Assembly: GCF_024612015.1 (NCBI RefSeq)
Contig: NZ_CP102512.1
Location: 2,480,001-2,544,000, forward strand
Reading direction: 5' to 3'
Length of the DNA stretch: 64,000 nt
Source of the DNA: Streptomyces sp. CA-210063
GTDB lineage: Bacteria; Actinomycetota; Actinomycetes; Streptomycetales; Streptomycetaceae
The translations under genes and the position numbers were made by a program. How positions within the stretch are numbered: the first letter of the stretch is position 1; every line of letters starts with the position of its first letter. This document shows, piece after piece, positions 40,278 to 49,176 of the stretch. The notes beneath the pieces are model-generated. The model made no database searches. It had not been told where the DNA came from and saw nothing but the letters and a program-made list of their open reading frames with translations.

Positions 40278-42392
40278 TCAGCCCTCCCGGTGACCGACAG
40301 CGGCTCCGGCCGCCCGGGCTGACTGGTCGGAGGCGCCGGCGCGGTGGTATGCCTTTGCGGCTCGTGCCCAAGTGGCCCGCGCCGTAGCGAAGTTGTGGTA
40401 AGCACGGTGAACAAGGGCGAGATTACGCAGCGTGTCTCCTACGCCGTGCCAGTCCTCAAGGCTTTCCCAGATCCCCAACGCCTGGATATAGGCACCGTGG
40501 GCTGCGTCCCGGCGCCCCGCCTGGAGTAGCGCGTTGCCTAGGCTGGTCAGGGCCGCCGCCTCTCCGCGCTGGTCTCCGATGGACCGAAACGCTCGGAGAG
40601 CCTTTTCGAAAGCACTATCAGCCTCGTTAGAGCGCCCTGCGTCCCGCAACGCGCTACCGAGGTTGGCTGCTGCCGCGGCCTGGCACTGAATGTCACCAAC
40701 TACATGGAAGAGATGACGAGCAAGAGCGTGCGAGTTAATGGCTTCTGCTGTCCGGCCCAACTGAAGCTGGGCGTTTCCGAGGTTGTTCCACGCTTTGCCC
40801 TCTCCCTGTTGATCGCCAATGGCTCGGTACAGATCGCGGGCACGGACAAGAGCACGAATCGCTTCGCTGGTTCCTCCAGCCGCCTTCTTCTTCCACAGCC
40901 CGTTGCCGAGGTTGTTCCACGCCTTAGCTTCACCTATTTGGTCCCCAGCTCGGTGAGCCGCCTGCTGAGCCAGGCGGCTCACCGAGATCAAGTCGTCGAA
41001 ACGCCGCCGAATTTCCAGATAGATGCCCAGTTCGAGGGCAAGCTTGATGCCCAAGGATGCGTGCTGGTCCTCGTCCGTCCACTGAACCGCGGCCAGGAGA
41101 TTCGTGGCTTCGGTATCAAGCCAGGCCAACGCCGCTGCCCGGCTCTCGAACTCCTGTCCCGCCCGGTTTCCCGCATCCGGCGGGGTGACCTGCAGGTGCC
41201 GACAGGCGGCTTCCGCTTTCTCGGCATACGCCTTCAGAACCCTCGCCCGGGCGTTGCCCGCCTCATCCGGCTGATCGGCGTACGTGACCGATGCGCCTGC
41301 TGCGTACTGCCGTACAAGGCTGTGCAGCCGCCACCGCCGGGCATCCCGGGTGGGGTTGACCAAGTGCGCGGCTGCCAGATCTTCCAAAAGGGGGAGCGCT
41401 CGGGCGGCGGGCAGGTCCGCGATGGCAGCCGCTGTCTCGGTGGGCACATCAGCCGTAGGGGCAAGTGCCAACAGTCTCAGCAACCGCGCCTGATCCGTTG
41501 GCAGATGACGGTATGTGGCGTCGAAGACCGGACGCAGACGCAGGGTGTCGGTGGGATCGGCCGAGGCTTTTATGTCGTCGACCAGCGTGGCGATGGTGCG
41601 GTGTCGACGTCGGCGCAGGAGGCCGGCCGCGATGTTCAGTGCGTGCGGCAAGTACCCGCACAGGGCCGCGAGTTCGAGCAGCGCGTCGGGTTCGCGGGCC
41701 GGGCGGTCATCGCCTTCGTCACTGATCTCCAGGGTAGTGGCAATGAGTTCGGCAGCGGGCTGCGGGGCCAGAGTCCGGATGTCGATGAGACGGGCGTTGA
41801 GGTCCGTCAGCTTGTGTCGCGAGGTGACGAGAACCCGGTGGCGCGGGGAAGCGGGAATCAGCGGAGTGATCTGAGCCGTGGTGGAGGCGTTGTCCAGGAC
41901 GAGAAGCATCCGCTCGGATTGCTGCGCAAGCAACGTGCGATAGAGGGCCAACCGAGCCGTCGTGGTCCGGGGCAGGCCCCACCCGCGAACACCCAGGGCG
42001 TCAAGCAGGTCCTCCACCACTTGGTCCGCGGAGAGGGGGCTTGCGCTGTATCCCGCCACGTCGGCGAAGAGCGTCCCGCCGGGAAACCAGCCATACCCAT
42101 GTGCGCGGTGCGCGGCATGCAGGGCGAGCGCAGTCTTGCCGATGCCAGCCAGGCCCGATACAGCACAGACCACCACAGGACGCTCTGTGCCGGATCGAGG
42201 GTCGAGTGCGGGCAGAATCCGGACCAGTTCCTCGTCCCTGCCGATGAGCGTGACGGGCGCTGCGGGCAGCGCTGCCGTGGCCATGGGTACCTCGGCTGCG
42301 ACAGCGTGGTAGTGGTGCTCGACCTTGCCCGACACCGAGCCGTGGAAGTCGCTGCCACGAAGATCGATGTGGTCCTCGTACCCAGCGGTCAC
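40278..42392 (-). CDS. STAND protein: NB-ARC NTPase with TPR repeats
   Basis: 704-residue signal-transduction ATPase. A short N-terminal segment (DHIDLRGSDFHGSVSG, residues 7-22) precedes an NB-ARC domain with Walker A SGLAGIGKTALALHA and Walker B RMLLVLDNAS, then RHRVLVTSRHKL and the winged-helix region. The C-terminal third is TPR (AWNNLGNGLWKK, AWNNLGNAQLQLGRTAEAI, TSLGNALLQAGRRDAAHGAY). In bacteria such proteins act as switch-like sensors in regulation or defence, the TPRs binding the trigger. No separate effector domain is visible, so output would depend on the N-terminal motif or a partner. GTG 42392 has GGAGGGAAGG upstream. The frameshifted flavoprotein gene lies 142 bases before it on the same strand. 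Confidence 0.82.
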   Translation of the reverse strand: MTAGYEDHIDLRGSDFHGSVSGKVEHHYHAVAAEVPMATAALPAAPVTLIGRDEELVRILPALDPRSGTERPVVVCAVSGLAGIGKTALALHAAHRAHGYGWFPGGTLFADVAGYSASPLSADQVVEDLLDALGVRGWGLPRTTTARLALYRTLLAQQSERMLLVLDNASTTAQITPLIPASPRHRVLVTSRHKLTDLNARLIDIRTLAPQPAAELIATTLEISDEGDDRPAREPDALLELAALCGYLPHALNIAAGLLRRRRHRTIATLVDDIKASADPTDTLRLRPVFDATYRHLPTDQARLLRLLALAPTADVPTETAAAIADLPAARALPLLEDLAAAHLVNPTRDARRWRLHSLVRQYAAGASVTYADQPDEAGNARARVLKAYAEKAEAACRHLQVTPPDAGNRAGQEFESRAAALAWLDTEATNLLAAVQWTDEDQHASLGIKLALELGIYLEIRRRFDDLISVSRLAQQAAHRAGDQIGEAKAWNNLGNGLWKKKAAGGTSEAIRALVRARDLYRAIGDQQGEGKAWNNLGNAQLQLGRTAEAINSHALARHLFHVVGDIQCQAAAAANLGSALRDAGRSNEADSAFEKALRAFRSIGDQRGEAAALTSLGNALLQAGRRDAAHGAYIQALGIWESLEDWHGVGDTLRNLALVHRAYHNFATARATWARAAKAYHRAGASDQSARAAGAAVGHREG

Positions 42393-42534
42393 GGGGGCCT
42401 TCCCTCCTGTCCTGCGCCAGATTAGGGGGCGGATCCCCTTACCGAAGCAGGAATGCACGCTTCCGCTGAAGGTGTAAGGCGCGACTGGGGGCCTGCCCCC
42501 TGTTGCTATCCGGATGAGTTCGAACCAGCGGGTG

Positions 42535-43100
42535 TCATGGCGTGGATGCCTCGTCGACCGCATCGAGCACCGCGCTCCATGGAAGCTCTCGTTCCACCGG
42601 CGCCTCCCTCGGCTCGTACAGGGGCCAGACCGCCGGTCCGTACACGAGGTGGACGGCTCCGACACGCAGAGCGTCGGTATACCGCTGCCAAGCCGGGTGG
42701 CGGGCGTGGGCCGCGTTCACTCGGGGAAAAACGACGACCGGCAAGCCGAGCGTGCCACTGGCTTCACCCACCCGTGTCAGTGCCTGGTTGTCCATCAGGC
42801 CCAAAGCCAGCTTCGCGACCGTGTTGGCCGATGCCGGCGCGACCACGTAGCAGTCAACTGGCGGGTGCGGTCGGGTCTCCTCAGGGAGCTGCGGCCTATC
42901 ACGGACGGGCAGGACGGTCAGCTTCTCCAGTCGCTCGACTTTGCCGGTTGTCCGTAGCCACTGGCCGGCGGCCGGTGTCAGCGTCACGGCCACTTGCCAC
43001 CCACGATCCATTGCGGGCTCGACAAGCCTGGTCCAGAGAACCTCCGCCCCCCGGCAGCCGAGCCGACGACTCCGAGCACACCACGCTTGTCTGAACTCAC
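42535..43100 (-). pseudogene. Flavoprotein (Dfp/EpiD-like) with a homopolymer frameshift
   Basis: A PPC-decarboxylase-fold flavoprotein. From the GTG at 43100 the frame reads SSDKRGVLGVVGSAAGG, the FMN-binding start. After a six-base C run (43047-43052) the rest continues in another frame: EVLWTRLVEPAMDRGWQVAV, VDCYVVAPASANTVAKLALG and FPRVNAAHARHPAWQ, all typical. Adding one base to the run would restore a ~189-residue protein. It could be genuine decay, slippage-driven phase variation or a sequencing error. Related genes often sit beside NB-ARC regulators in streptomycetes, as here; the substrate is unknown. Confidence 0.75.
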
Positions 43101-43550
43101 TGCACCACCCTGCGCCGTTGAGCCGTCGCGAACACCTCGGGTTAGCGAGAGGCTCCGGTCCTTGGGATTGCTTGATCAGTTCTCGCCGCCTCTCGCGCAC
43201 CTTGGGATTGTTGCCTACGAGCTACCACGACGTACGTCGTGGCAGGAGGGCAGGTGTGGAGCCGGGCCAGTGCGCCTGTCAGCCGGGGGTGCGCGCTGGA
43301 TCAAACCGCCGGGTCGCCGTCAAGCAATGGAGAACCCGGTCCTGATCAAGGAGGTCAAGGTCATCTCCAGGTACGTGGACAGCCGGGCAAAGTCAAGCAT
43401 CTCCTGAGACGCTCACCTCTCGACCCGTCTGGGAACGTCGGCCCCGGGGCCATGTCCGCGACCGGCACGTGGCCCCGTCTGAAGCGGAGGGTGCAAATCA
43501 GATGCTCCATGGGCAAGGGCACGGGGCATCTACGTAGAGGCGCCCTGTGG
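43101..43550. other. Intergenic region with coding-like debris and an 18-bp palindrome
   Basis: 450 bases between the flavoprotein start and the end of the second STAND gene. A plus-strand fragment (about 43120-43260) reads ERLRSLGLLDQFSPPLAHLG, then IVAYELPRRTSW, and looks like real but unidentified protein. It contains the perfect palindrome CCACGACGTACGTCGTGG at 43225-43242. No complete gene. Confidence 0.5.
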
Positions 43551-46349
43551 TCAGCCTCGCCTGGCAGCATTGAGGTTTTCTCGGATCATCCGGGTCAGCG
43601 GGTGGCTCTTTCCCAAGACCCGGGTGGAGTCGCCAAGGGCCTGCACATAGATCGGAATTGCCCTTTTCAGGTCGCCCGCCAGCCGATAGGCGTAGGCAAG
43701 GTTGTTCCGTGCGGTCAGGGTGTTCGGATGGTCCTTGCCTAAGGTGCGACCCCATCCCGCCACGCTCCGTCTGTGCAAAGGGATCGCCCGCTTCGGCTCG
43801 CCTGCGGATGCGTATGCGCTGGCCACATTGTCCCGCGCAATCAGAGAGTCGGGGTGTTCCTCGCCCGAGATCCTTACATGGTCGGCGAGGGCACGTTCCC
43901 ACAGCGGGATGGCCCGCTTCATGTCGCCCGCCAGTCGGTAGGCGGCAGCAAGATTGTTACGCAATGTGATTGTTCGGGGGTGATCCTCACCCAGTACCCG
44001 AATGCTGTCAGCGAGGGTGCGCTCGCATAACGGGACTGCCTGCTCCGGGTCTCCGGCCAACCGGTAGGCCACCGCAAGGTTGCTTCGAGCGTTGAGTGCT
44101 GCGGGATGGTCCTCGCTCAGGGCTCGTGCGTACCCTTCCAGGGTCCGCCTGTGCATGCGGATCGCGCGTTCGAGATCGCCTGCCAGTTGATAGGCGGTGG
44201 CGAGGTTGGTGCGTGTGGTCAGCGTGCTGGGGTGGTCCTCGCCACTGACTCGAATGCTGTCGGTGAGGGTCTGCTCGTATAGCGAGATCGACCGTTGTAC
44301 GTCGCCTGCCGCCGCATAGGCGTAGGCGAGGTTGTTCTGGGCGGTCAGGGTGTCTGGGTGATCGTCACCGAGAACTCGAACGCTGGTTTCCAAGCCTTCC
44401 TCATACAAGGGGATTGCCTGCCACACGTTCCCTGCAGCGTGATGAGCCGCAGCTAGCGCGTTCCGGATACTGAGGGTATTGAGATGCTCCTTTCCCAGGA
44501 CACGAAGAGCACCGGTCAGGGCGCATTCGAGAAGGGGGATCGCCCGTCTCGGCTCCCCAGCCTCTCGGTACGCAGCGGCAAGGTTGCCGCGCGCGATGAT
44601 GGTCTCGGGGTGATCCTCACCCGAAATCCGAATTCGGTCGGCGAGAGTGCGCTCGCATATCGAGATTGCCCGCCTCGAATTTCCCGCCAACAGGTAGGCG
44701 TGGGCGAGATTGTGCTGGGCGGTCAGGGTGTCGGGGTGATCCTCGCCCAACTCCCGTGCGCTGTCGGCAAGCAGTTGCTCGCACAACGGGATTGCTTTCC
44801 TCGTGTTTCCCGCCAATTGGTAAGCCTGGGCCAGGTTGTTCCGGGCAGCGAGGGCACTGTGTCGGTCCCCATCCGCGGCCTGCTCGAACATCTCTACAGC
44901 CCGCTGGATGCGGGCCGTAGCACGACTGATCGATCCCTTACGGAGAAGGAACTGACCGGTCTGGCTGAGGATCCGAACGAGGTCCGTGCTCTCGGCGCCG
45001 GGAGGCGTGCGGTCGATAAGCGCGTCGACATGCGGGAGTAAGATCTCCCAAGCGGGCCATGAGGCCGGATCACCCGCGGTGTCAGTAGGAAGCGCCTCGG
45101 CAAGCGCGATAGTGGCGCGGATACGAGCATCTGCAATGTCTTCGGGACGGCGATGAGGATCTGCTGGTTCGGGGGTACGGGCGACAGCCTGGACGAGGCG
45201 GTGAACGCTGAGATCTGCTGTGTCACTGTGGATAGTGATCATGCTGTGCGCAGCAAGCCGCCCGAGGGCGCGGAGCAAGGTCGGAGCAGGAGCCAGCGGA
45301 GTCAGAAGAGAACGGGGAATGGCGTCCGCGGCATACCAGGCCAGGATCCGCAGGATCTGCCCGGCGAGCGGATCGTCGACCATGCAGTCCAATGACAGAT
45401 GCCAGATCCGGGCGATGGTTCGTGCTACGTCACCACCCTCGGCGACACTCGCGTACACGTCTGCCGGATAGTGCTCCAGCAGTTCCAAGTAGCCACGTGG
45501 GGATGTGCCGGTCTCGGCGCAGAAGGCAGCGGCCTGTTCCACGGCCAAGGGCAGGCACCCCAGCGTGGTGCACACCTCATCAACGCCGTCGAGATCCCGA
45601 GGCTGGTCGTACGCGAAGATGCCGGTGAACAGCTCGACGGCCTCGGCATGGTCAAGGACGTTCAAGGCCAGAGGGGTTGCGCTGCCGTGCCAGCCAGTGG
45701 CCCGTCTGCTGGTGATCAGGAACCGACCGCCGCCGCCCCGCGCCAGCACAGGCTTGACGTGTGCTGCGTCGGTCACGTTGTCCAGAACCAGTAGCCATCC
45801 CTCGTGAGTTGAAAGCCATTGCAGGGACCGCTCGCGTAACGCCTCCTGGGACAGGGCCTGGGCCAAGGCCGGCTGAAGTGCTGTGGCGAGGGCCGCCAGG
45901 CCGGCGTCGAGGGCGGCAGGAGTATCAGCGCTGATCCACCACACCGGATTGTGGTCGGCCATCCGGCTCCAGGCCCAGTGCGCCGCGAGAGTCGACTTTC
46001 CGATCCCTCCGAGACCATGCACCGCATGCACCACGACCCCGCCGACGTGCCCCAGGGCACGATCCAGCAGGTTTAGCTCCCACTGACGTCCAACGAACAG
46101 ACCCGGGATCTCCGGCAAGTTCGTCACCCCTGGCGGACACACCACAGATGCCGACGGTGTGAACGCTTCCTTCGGCAACAGGACCGCGTGCTCGACCTGT
46201 ATCCCCAAGGCGCCATCACCGGTGACTGCTTGGCCTATATCCCCGCCTGCGGCGACCGCACGCTGTCCCGAGGCGGTCACCGGTATCTCCAGCGCGCCCT
46301 TCGAAGAAGACGGCACCGCTTCAGGCCGGCGCCGATACTCCGGGCTCAC
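43551..46349 (-). CDS. STAND protein: NB-ARC NTPase with long TPR array
   Basis: 932 residues. The N-terminus contains a glycine-rich motif (residues ~25-45: SGQRAVAAGGDIGQAVTG), then VGRQWELNLLDRAL, Walker A GLGGIGKSTLAAHW, Walker B GWLLVLDNVTD and GGRFLITSRRATGW of an NB-ARC domain, followed by a helical linker. From about residue 490 there are ten kinesin-light-chain-type TPR units of 42 residues (NNLAYAYRLAGDLKRAIPIY type), each beginning with a threonine-rich DHPxTLxxRNNLA. The near-identical repeats imply recent expansion. It starts at GTG 46349, overlapping the stop of a 48-residue gene. Role: ligand-triggered switch, perhaps in defence; the trigger is unknown. Confidence 0.85.
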   Translation of the reverse strand: MSPEYRRRPEAVPSSSKGALEIPVTASGQRAVAAGGDIGQAVTGDGALGIQVEHAVLLPKEAFTPSASVVCPPGVTNLPEIPGLFVGRQWELNLLDRALGHVGGVVVHAVHGLGGIGKSTLAAHWAWSRMADHNPVWWISADTPAALDAGLAALATALQPALAQALSQEALRERSLQWLSTHEGWLLVLDNVTDAAHVKPVLARGGGGRFLITSRRATGWHGSATPLALNVLDHAEAVELFTGIFAYDQPRDLDGVDEVCTTLGCLPLAVEQAAAFCAETGTSPRGYLELLEHYPADVYASVAEGGDVARTIARIWHLSLDCMVDDPLAGQILRILAWYAADAIPRSLLTPLAPAPTLLRALGRLAAHSMITIHSDTADLSVHRLVQAVARTPEPADPHRRPEDIADARIRATIALAEALPTDTAGDPASWPAWEILLPHVDALIDRTPPGAESTDLVRILSQTGQFLLRKGSISRATARIQRAVEMFEQAADGDRHSALAARNNLAQAYQLAGNTRKAIPLCEQLLADSARELGEDHPDTLTAQHNLAHAYLLAGNSRRAISICERTLADRIRISGEDHPETIIARGNLAAAYREAGEPRRAIPLLECALTGALRVLGKEHLNTLSIRNALAAAHHAAGNVWQAIPLYEEGLETSVRVLGDDHPDTLTAQNNLAYAYAAAGDVQRSISLYEQTLTDSIRVSGEDHPSTLTTRTNLATAYQLAGDLERAIRMHRRTLEGYARALSEDHPAALNARSNLAVAYRLAGDPEQAVPLCERTLADSIRVLGEDHPRTITLRNNLAAAYRLAGDMKRAIPLWERALADHVRISGEEHPDSLIARDNVASAYASAGEPKRAIPLHRRSVAGWGRTLGKDHPNTLTARNNLAYAYRLAGDLKRAIPIYVQALGDSTRVLGKSHPLTRMIRENLNAARRG

Positions 46350-46492
46350 GATCCCCCGACCCCAGCCCCCTTGTCACTGGTGACCACCACGCAGCCGCAA
46401 GAAGGGGCGTATACGGACGCCCTCGGGCCCAGCCGCGCGGTGATTGCCTGCGTGATTCCGTCTACCTGACTCGCCGTGTCGAGATCCGTCAC
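46346..46492 (-). CDS. 48-residue protein translationally coupled to the TPR STAND protein
   Basis: Small gene from GTG 46492 with GGTGGGCGGGG upstream; its TGA overlaps the STAND start as GTGA. The product (starting VTDLDTASQVDGITQAITAR) continues through RLGPRASVYAPSCGCVVVTS and looks like a compact helix-strand unit with two cysteines two residues apart (CGC). The four-base overlap implies fixed stoichiometry with the STAND protein, so it may be a subunit, sensor or inhibitor. I do not recognise the family. It is too short for routine gene calling. Confidence 0.6.
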   Translation of the reverse strand: MTDLDTASQVDGITQAITARLGPRASVYAPSCGCVVVTSDKGAGVGGS

Positions 46493-47527
46493 GTCCCCGC
46501 CCACCTCATCGTTGAGTCATCATCAGCACTCTACTCAGACTGGTGCTGCCGCAACCTCGATGTGCCCTCTCCAACGGCCCGATCGCACAGGGCGCGGCCG
46601 ACCTGTCGCACATCGGCCTGCGGACCGTCCCGGCGTGACGCATTGACGCGCACCGAGGACATGGCTCGCCGGGCCCGGGACGACGCGAAGAGCCTGCGCG
46701 AAAGGCTCGTCGACGTGTTGCGCGAGACGCTCGCGGCAGCACGTCCACGACGCGTGGGCCAGCCGGTTCGCCACGGCAATCTGTCGCAGCCCCGGAAACG
46801 CCAGCGGCGACACGCCACCATGTTCAGTCCGGGCCGACAGACCTCTGTCACCACGCGGCTGCCGCTCGCCCGAACCAGCATGTTGCACGCCGTGCCGATC
46901 TGGCCGGTTCGCCCTCCAGTAGGTGCGATCCACCCGTCAACGCCGGGGCCGTTTTCACTGACGAGCCATCCCTTTCCCCGCCACTGCAGGCGACCTGACC
47001 AGCACCCCAAGGCGCCTGACGCCCCATCAGAACGAGCGTCATTTCAGCGTAAAGATGTCGCCCGCAACGCCGACACTGCACATAATCCGCATGCACAAAC
47101 CGCAGGTCAAGAGCCCTTTGCTACCGGTTCAAGTGATGGCAACGCACTCCATAGGATGAGTCCTCCACAACCACGCAGCCTGATAAGTCCTGGCCAGCTC
47201 CGTTGCCAACTTGCGAATGGTCAATCCCGTGTCATGCTCGGCGAGTTCGAACGCTCTACACGACAACACGGGCTGATCGCCTAGTGCTCTGACCGGGAAC
47301 GTTCGCCAGGTCGGTGGAACAGGATGAGATACTTGAGCTTGAGTCTTAACCTCACTGTGGATGGCGGGAGAGGCCAGAGCCCGACTCGTGCGTAAGCCGG
47401 GTGAGGTAGGCGTCCGGGGGTTGAACACGCTCCCGGGAGGGCTTCGTGAAGGTCTCACCAGGAGACCAAGGCGTGGCCGCGATCGTCAGCTACGAGCGGC
47501 GGGGTTCTGGAGTATCGAGTACCGCAC
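46493..47527. other. Kilobase without an identifiable gene, containing one att-like repeat copy
   Basis: Frames here are short or lack family features. The last third contains the repeat copy 46996-47162 that matches 53162-53350. At about 47281 the sequence CTAGTGCTCTGACCGGGAAC resembles an insertion-sequence terminus. Debris rather than functional genes is the best reading. Confidence 0.5.
46996..47162. repeat. Decayed copy of the RNA-methyltransferase 3' end (att-like site, left)
   Basis: 167 bases aligning, with scattered mismatches and a 20-base gap, to 53162-53350. Shared blocks include ATCAGAACGAGCGTC, ATTTCAGCG and GATGGCAACGCACTCCA. On the minus strand the last block encodes MECVAI, equivalent to VECVAI at the C-terminus of the intact methyltransferase, but a single extra base ends the frame here. 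This is the pattern left when an element integrates at a gene's 3' end. Confidence 0.75.
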
Positions 47528-47695
47528 TCAACGCCCCTGGGTGCGGCTGGACCTGACGTGCAGGACAAGCGAGATGACCGCACAGGTCACGACGGCGAAG
47601 ACGGCGCCGCCGTAGTTGTCCTGGACAATGCTGCCGGCGGCGATCAGGCTGCCGATGACGAGCGGTGTGCCGGACGTCATGCTCTTCTTCTTCAC
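47528..47695 (-). CDS. 55-residue membrane peptide
   Basis: GTG 47695 is preceded by AGGAGAG at ideal spacing. The product begins VKKKSMTSGTPLVIGSLIAA and continues with a short hydrophilic turn (QDNYGG), a second hydrophobic stretch (AVFAVVTCAVISLVL) and a basic tail: a helical hairpin in the membrane. This resembles small integral membrane proteins, holin-like peptides or bacteriocin/immunity peptides; no family is recognised. It lies inside the att-bounded segment, on the opposite strand to the ABC exporter 1.5 kb away. Confidence 0.6.
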   Translation of the reverse strand: MKKKSMTSGTPLVIGSLIAAGSIVQDNYGGAVFAVVTCAVISLVLHVRSSRTQGR

Positions 47696-47859
47696 CAGAG
47701 CTCTCCTGAGAGGTGGGCGGTGGAAAGCGCCACAGGGATGGACAGCTCGTCCACACCGGTGCGAGCGGCATGCAGCATGATGTCAGTGCCGCCGATGCCG
47801 GACCAGCCGATCACGTTCGAGGTTGGACGTTAAGCGACAAGATCAGCTTCACCTTAACC

Positions 47860-48238
47860 TGTTCGCCGGGGTTTGGTGCCGACCTTGTGGTGGGCGGGCC
47901 GCTGGTAGGGCTGGCCTGTTGCGAGGGCTCTGCCAACGTCATGACGGGTGGCGGGGCCGGTTCTTCGAACCCGGCGGTCGGCCGGGGCAGGGCGGCGCGG
48001 TTTGGGTGCACTGGCAGGTAAAGCCGCCTTTGTGCGGAGGTTTCTGAAGCCGCGTCGGACGCCGGGCTGGGGTGAGCCGTTCGAGCGGGGCTGGTTTCTC
48101 CCAGGGGTGCCGCAGGTCCTTCACGCGCGGCCGGGCGAGCCGGAGTTGGGTGTGGGCGGTGATGACGAGCCACGTCCAACAGTCCGCAGGGCTGACGGGT
48201 GGTCGAAGAAGCCCCAGGCCACTCAGGGTTGACACCAT
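47860..48238 (-). pseudogene. C-terminal fragment of a Streptomyces transposase
   Basis: From 48238 one frame reads DCWTWLVITAHTQLRLARPR and VKDLRHPWEKPAPLERLTPA. The sequence then continues in other frames as RGFRNLRTKAALPASAPKPR and finally AHHKVGTKPRRTG. This is the characteristic basic tail (RGFRN..., PGRPPGSKNR) of a transposase family common in streptomycetes. Its catalytic core is missing and at least one frameshift is present. The fragment abuts, and slightly overlaps, the end of the methyltransferase gene at 48223. Confidence 0.65.
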
Positions 48239-48879
48239 ACGAGCGTATAGCGCCAGAACAGCTGCCGTCGCAGGCGTGCGCCGGGGAGGAGGGTCCCGGT
48301 TTCACGGACGACGTCGTCAAAGGCCATGTCTGCTGTGCGAGTAGGGGCCGTCATGGATGCGGGCCGCGGTGAGGAGCGGCCTTTGTTCTTCAGCCAGCCG
48401 ATAGCGGCGTTGGCTGGAATGGCGAGGACGCCAAGCAAATGGTCCACAGGGGTCTGGGCTCGGGACAAGCCGACGATCACCAAGGTCCCTCCCGGCGCCA
48501 GATGATTGCGGAAACAGGCGAGTGCCTCGGCGAACGGCAAATGATGGACCGTGGCGACACACGTGATGACGTCGTACGTGCCGGCAGGGAACTCGGCTAC
48601 TGCATCCGCGACGGTGAAGGTCACAGGAAGCGATGAAGGAGTCAGTTCCTGAGCCTGGACCGTGATCACCGGATCGGCATCGACTGCCGTCACGGCAACG
48701 GCGCGTCGGGCCAGGAGCCTTGCAAGGTCACCACTGCCGGAGCCGATGTCCACAGCGCGATCGAAGCGTTTCGGCAGCTGCCGCAAGATCCAGCGGTGGT
48801 AGTGGGCGTTGTGATCCCAGGGATAGGCGGCATTAAACCGCTCAAGAGCCCGCAGGACACGAGGCGAAAGGATCTTCAT
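48223..48879 (-). CDS. Class I SAM-dependent methyltransferase
   Basis: 218 residues. Motif I is AVDIGSGSGDLARLLARRA, the acidic ribose ligand lies in VTAVDADPVITVQ, and DVITCVATVHHLPFAEAL and PGGTLVIVGLSRAQT complete the fold. It resembles small ubiquitous actinobacterial methyltransferases that end LFWRYTLVW; here the last residues run into the transposase fragment (CQP then stop), so the original C-terminus may be altered by a residue or two. The substrate is unknown. ATG 48879 begins MKILSPRVLRALERFN. Confidence 0.78.
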   Translation of the reverse strand: MKILSPRVLRALERFNAAYPWDHNAHYHRWILRQLPKRFDRAVDIGSGSGDLARLLARRAVAVTAVDADPVITVQAQELTPSSLPVTFTVADAVAEFPAGTYDVITCVATVHHLPFAEALACFRNHLAPGGTLVIVGLSRAQTPVDHLLGVLAIPANAAIGWLKNKGRSSPRPASMTAPTRTADMAFDDVVRETGTLLPGARLRRQLFWRYTLVWCQP

Positions 48880-49176
48880 CCCCTCAGTCCATCAAGTCCT
48901 GGCAGCACGCACACCCCGTTCCAGAACAAAGACCTACCGCTCCCCGGTAGGGCCCCGCCGCCCGGCAGTGCCCTACGCCGGAAGCAGCCCACGGAGACGA
49001 GTTGAAGAGCACTCACTTAACCGTTCGGTAATGTGTTCGTCCGGGAGGGCCCGAACCGCTGCTGCCAGGTGGCAACGGCAGCCACAGCCGTAGACACGTC
49101 TCATGACCACGGACGTCGGCACGGCCTCCGGCCCCTGATCCCAGAGGACGGACCACGAGACGGACGGGGAACACCG
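48880..49176. other. Divergent promoter region of the methyltransferase and ABC exporter
   Basis: 297 bases with no gene. Contains the TetR-type inverted repeat at 49014-49035. Confidence 0.6.
49014..49035. promoter_or_regulatory. TetR-type operator upstream of the ABC exporter
   Basis: Inverted repeat with ten-base arms and a TT centre (eight of ten pairs match; core TTAACCGTTCGGTAA at 49017-49031), about 140 bases before the ATPase start. This is the size and core of many TetR-family operators in front of drug exporters. No TetR gene is present in the neighbourhood. Confidence 0.5.

Noticed and set aside
43225..43242. Perfect 18-bp palindrome as an operator
   Set aside because: It lies within coding-like plus-strand sequence (ELPRRTSW) in a debris region, with no promoter or regulator nearby, so coincidence is likely.
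46531..47010. Minus-strand frames of 130-160 codons between the STAND gene and the att-like repeat
   Set aside because: Several overlapping frames compete, none with a ribosome site or family motif; treated as debris.
47811..48320. A 169-codon minus-strand frame as a gene
   Set aside because: It runs across the transposase tail in the wrong frame and into the methyltransferase; the recognisable transposase pieces lie in other frames.
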